A DNA stretch of 64,000 nt from Myxocyprinus asiaticus (taxonomy: Eukaryota; Chordata; Actinopteri; Cypriniformes; Catostomidae): contig NC_059362.1 in assembly GCF_019703515.2 (NCBI RefSeq), positions 48,003,468-48,067,467 of the forward strand. Direction: 5' to 3'. The number at the start of each line of letters is the position of its first letter. The first letter of the stretch is position 1. This document shows positions 60,941-64,000 of this stretch, piece by piece. The position numbers were made by a program, and so were the translations under genes. The notes under the pieces were generated by a model. That model saw only the letters and a list, made by a program, of their open reading frames with translations. It had not been told where the DNA came from and ran no database searches.

Positions 60941-62658
60941 CCCTCTTTCCCCATTATTGTTCTGTCTTGGCCTGGAACCATTAGCATAAGAAGGGAAGAG
61001 GATCTTCCAGGGGTGGTGGTGGGAGGTGTGGCGCAAAAGCTTTTGCTTTACGCAGATGATATTTTATTATTCATCTCCAACCCTACTAGATCTATGCCTT
61101 GCTTCCACACAATTATTAATTCCTTTTCTAAGTTCTCAGGATACAGAGTGAATTAGTCTAAATCGAAGCTTTGGCTCCGACAGCGTACTGTGCAGTAACA
61201 GCTTTCTAGCCGGGCGCTTTCCAGTGGCCCAAACAGGGCATTAAGTATTTGGATATTTTATTCCCAGCAAATTTGTGTGATTTAGTTACAGTTAATTTTG
61301 ACCCTTTAATAAAAAGGTTTTCTGGCGATGTGGGCAGGTGGGCTTCATTACATTTATAATCTATGATTGGGAAGGTTAATATTATTAAAACGAATTGTAT
61401 TCCAAAATTCAACTACCTGCTACAGTCTCTCCCTGTAGATGTCCCCCTCTCTTATTTCAAGCAATTTGATAGCATAGCAAAGTCCTTCATTTGGAATGGT
61501 AAATGTCCCAGATTGCATTTCAATAAATTACATAGGCCGATTGACAAAGGTGGGCTAGGCCTACCCAAGATTTTGTTTTATTATTATGCGTTCGGTCTCA
61601 GACATTTGGCTCATTGGTTGCTTCCACCTAAGAGAGCCCCTCCCTGGTTTTGTATTGAACAGGAAGTTCTTGCCCCTATTTCGCCATTGCAAAGTGTTTC
61701 TATCAAACTAACCGGAGAAGTTAAGTTACACCCTGTTATCTCACATTTGCACTCGGTATGGACAAAAGAGTCCAGAGTGTTTAATTCAGACATTTATTTA
61801 AATGTTGCCTTTAGCATATGGCTGAACCCAAAATTATGTATTGATAAGTCCCCTTTCTGCTGGTCAGAGTGGATTGTGAGGGGGTTACTACACTCGGTGA
61901 CCTATATGAGAGTGGAGTGTTGAGATCCTTTGAAAATATGGTTCAATATTTTGGGATTCCCAGATCTCAGTTCTTTAGGTATTTACAGCTGCACCACCTG
62001 CTCTGTACTATTTTTGGGAGTAGTATACACCCCCCCTAAAGCGGCAGATACTCTGGGAGAGGTGATTACTGCTTTTGGAAAAGGTCATGAGGCATCAGTG
62101 TATTACTCCCTACTAATTCAGAGTCTGGGGGACGGAGCTTTAACTTCTCTCAAGAGATTATGGGAGAAAGATTTAAACTTGGTATTGGAGGAGGGAGTGT
62201 GGGATAGGATTCTAAAAAACATCAAGTCTGCATCTATAGATGTAAGGGTGCATCTTATTTCATTTAAGATTTTACATTGATTCTATTGGACCCCCTCTAG
62301 ATTGTATAGGCTTGGTCTTAAATACACACCCACCTGCTGGCGATGCCAATCAGAAGATGGGGACACAACCCATGTTTTTTGGTGGTGTGTTAAGGTCCAA
62401 GAATTTTGGTTGAGGGTTCAGAGTTTTGTGTGTGACGTTTTGGGCACTCAAATTTCATTTTGCCTCAGACTCTGTATTTTAGGCAATGGGGCAGTCATTG
62501 ATGTAGGGGATAAATACATAAACAATTGGGTCCTAGCCAGTGTTATGATCGGCAGGCAGGTCATCTTTAGGGGATGGAAGTCGACTGGAGTACCCTCATT
62601 TCAGGAGTGGTGCACAGAGATGGGCAGGGTGGTGGCATTCGAAGAAATGTCATTATAG
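60941..62658 (+). pseudogene. L1/Tx1 LINE ORF2, late reverse transcriptase and C terminus
   Basis: CPLSPLLFCLGLEPLA, then KLLLYADDILLFISNPTRSM (catalytic YADD), KFSGYRVN, KYLGI-like text, MIGKVNIIKTNCIPKFNYLL and an open 186-codon stretch (61363-61923) with IWNGKCPRLHFNKLHRPIDK and GGLGLPKILFYYYAFGLRHL. The end (62302-62658) has YTPTCWRCQSEDGDTTHVFW followed by WC, a CCHC-type knuckle used by L1-group ORF2 proteins. Stops and frameshifts between pieces. Confidence 0.8.
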
Positions 62659-62764
62659 AAGGCTGGGAAACTTGGATTTATTTATTAAAAAATGGGGCAG
62701 CTGTTTGGCATTTTTGGAAGGCTCTCGGGGAGGGGCTCTGGAGAGAGATTTAATTGTGTATGAT

Positions 62765-62775
62765 TATATATATAT

Positions 62776-62807
<32 letters not shown>

Positions 62808-62810
62808 TAT
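62765..62810. repeat. TA/CA microsatellite at LINE 3' end
   Basis: TATATATACACACACACATATATATA run exactly where the LINE ends and the chemoreceptor sequence begins. Confidence 0.9.
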
Positions 62811-62813
62811 TTT

Positions 62814-63182
62814 TTATTTGTAGTTTTTTTTGGGCAAGTTGACATGCGTGTTGACGTCTCGCAACTTCTGATAGAAGTAAATGCTGATGACCACCGTGAA
62901 AAGGATGCTGCCAATTTCCCCAAAGATGGTGAGAAATTTCAGGATCCTACACGTACAAATACCGATCCTGTACGAGGAACGCAAGAGCATGATGTCGTAG
63001 ATGTTCACGATCACGATTGCCTCCAGATTCACCACAGCCAGTCCCAGAAGAATGACTTCAAACGTCTTCAGACGTGTCATATGAAAGATAGATATGATCA
63101 ATATTGTGTTTCCCGAAACACCAATGACAGATATGATGATCCTCAGGGCCATAAGATCGACATTAATTGACCCCTCCATCAC
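62814..63182 (-). CDS. ORA/V1R-like chemoreceptor, N-terminal half only
   Basis: Open minus-strand reading frame that starts MMEGSINVDLMALRII. It has a first membrane helix with GVSGNTILIISIF (the GN of TM1), a second with VILLGLAVVNLEAIVIV and a third with CRILKFLTIFGEIGSILFTV followed by YFYQKLRDVNTHVNLP. The layout and QKLRD..VNLP text resemble fish ORA receptors (vomeronasal type-1-like olfactory GPCRs). About 110 residues are genuine, out of roughly 300-330 expected; helices 4-7 are missing. After NLPKK the frame runs into the microsatellite and stops. Either the gene was cut by the LINE/microsatellite, or the exon ends here and the rest lies beyond an intron; no good GT donor is evident and no remaining exon was found to the left. 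Confidence 0.6.
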   Translation of the reverse strand: MMEGSINVDLMALRIIISVIGVSGNTILIISIFHMTRLKTFEVILLGLAVVNLEAIVIVNIYDIMLLRSSYRIGICTCRILKFLTIFGEIGSILFTVVISIYFYQKLRDVNTHVNLPKKNYK

Positions 63183-63227
63183 TTCAGTTTCAATGAGAGT
63201 AACTGAACAAACATCAACTCGCAGGTC

Positions 63228-63234
63228 TTTTATA
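63228..63234 (-). promoter_or_regulatory. TATA box upstream of the chemoreceptor
   Basis: Minus-strand GGTATAAAAGACC centred about 50 bases before the first ATG, which would place transcription start some 20 bases before the start codon. Upstream flank otherwise without recognised motif. Confidence 0.5.
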
Positions 63235-63240
63235 CCAACT

Positions 63241-63784
63241 GGTTTGGTGCCGTTTCTGCTCCAGTGGATTGAAGTTTCTGTGAATCAGTAGATTAGGTTC
63301 ATCCTGGTTAACTGGAGTTTAAAGAAAAGCTGAAGAACTTAGAGAGCTGGGAGTCGAGTAATTGATGGCTTAGAGCTTTGATGTTCTTCATGTTGTAACG
63401 AACAGAAACCTGGTTTTAATTTCTCCACGGAGCTTGGCATCTTCATCACTTACTCATTGACTAACAGTAAATATAATACAAATATAACCATATATAAACT
63501 GGTTTCAATCCAGAGCTCTGAGAATATTCATTATTTTTTATTAATACACGCTGCATCACACAGACATCTGTCAGTGTAGACACCATATTTAACTACATTT
63601 TTATCTAAATGTCCTCTAATAAGCACAACCCATGTTTTCTGGTGTTTTTACTGGAATTACATTTTTAATGTTACGTCAGCTGAACGATTAAAGATGAAGA
63701 GTAAGCTTAAACAGTATAGACTAAACAGAACAACCCAACCTGAAGCCTCCTTTTCAATCACGAAAAATAGAATATGGCGTCTAC
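63241..63784. other. upstream of chemoreceptor, nothing recognised
   Basis: No second receptor gene or repeat boundary seen. Confidence 0.4.
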
Positions 63785-64000
63785 CCTAACTAAGCTCAAA
63801 GTCCCTTTCAAGGCAAGTCAGTCCACTCGGCGGCTATCTTTGGAACGTTCCCGGGCAGCTATTTTCAATGTAAACAAGCGGCATAAAAGTACAGCTTGTG
63901 TACAGTTGGTGAAGATTTCGATCAAAGAACACATTTCAAATCAGCAGTTAAATCTGATGACAATGGTCTCATTAAATGTGCTTGTTTACCTCAGACCAGG
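63785..64000. repeat. interspersed repeat running off the right edge
   Basis: AGTCCCTTTCAAGGCAAGTC and AGTCCACTCGGCGGCTATCT are text I associate with an abundant fish DNA-transposon repeat. Only the left part is in the window. Confidence 0.4.

Larger units (their letters stand above)
58600..62764 (+). mobile_element. L1/Tx1-group LINE, two ORFs, internally deleted
   Basis: Plus strand: ORF1 (58620 to about 59340), spacer, ORF2 endonuclease start (59849), a MITE insertion (60059-60787), endonuclease continuation, a large deletion of the early reverse transcriptase, then the YADD box and a long C-terminal domain ending in a zinc knuckle. The 3' end abuts a TA/CA microsatellite. Many stops; dead. 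The 5' end is approximate. Confidence 0.8.

Noticed and set aside
62814..63182. TAS2R-type taste receptor as identity of the GPCR fragment
   Set aside because: The TM3 segment and QKLRD...VNLP text fit ORA/V1R-like receptors better. Kept only as a less likely alternative.

Overview
The window looks like nuclear DNA of a teleost fish, most likely a cyprinid (carp, goldfish or zebrafish group). The evidence is intron-split vertebrate genes, very dense nested transposons of fish-typical families (L2 LINEs with an esterase ORF1, Tc1 elements, hAT, PIF/Harbinger and TTAA fold-back MITEs, a tRNA-derived SINE), long CA arrays and AT-rich introns. There are no operons, tRNA or rRNA genes, or CRISPR arrays.

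Three host genes can be supported, all on the minus strand. (1) The far left (about 1.7-18.9 kb) holds 5' exons of an EML1-like microtubule-associated protein. The diagnostic exon is 7423-7605, which encodes the N-terminal coiled coil; the next exon is 4012-4135. Two further exons (14860-14956 and 18826-18870) splice in phase and suggest a longer or alternative N terminus. The HELP/WD40 part would lie beyond base 1. (2) The centre (27714-43621) holds a complete BAHD1 gene: six coding exons, all phases compatible, giving a predicted 808-residue heterochromatin protein with a C-terminal BAH domain. A possible untranslated first exon lies near 47987-48065. (3) At 62814-63182 is the first three-helix segment of an ORA/V1R-like chemoreceptor with a TATA box just upstream. 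It stops against a microsatellite and a LINE.

Almost everything else is transposon. 1.9-6.8 kb: a TTAA fold-back holding a CA array and a solo LTR, then a Tc1 fold-back. 7.9-14.0 kb: a four-level nest (TIR element, L2 LINE, second L2 in the opposite direction). 15.4-18.5 kb: a TTAA element whose interior has become a roughly 2 kb G-rich minisatellite. 19.7-24.7 kb: two more copies of the TIR element (one carrying a MITE, one a SINE) on either side of a 1.36 kb palindrome. 28.7-36.9 kb: BAHD1 introns filled with two Tc1 elements and a hAT containing an element with inverted LTRs and a SINE. 38.9-41.7 kb: a hAT with a perfect 8-bp duplication, split by a dead LINE. 49-57 kb: CA array, TTAA fold-backs, a small hAT and two LTR-like insertions. 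58.6-62.8 kb: an L1/Tx1-like LINE broken by a PIF/Harbinger MITE.

I found no new multi-gene system. The most unusual structures are the 857-bp element with inverted LTRs (34216-35072), the G-rich minisatellite inside a TTAA transposon (15999-17925), the 1.36 kb palindrome (21569-22929) and the truncated chemoreceptor. Repeat boundaries are read by eye. Those backed by target-site duplications are exact; others are approximate.
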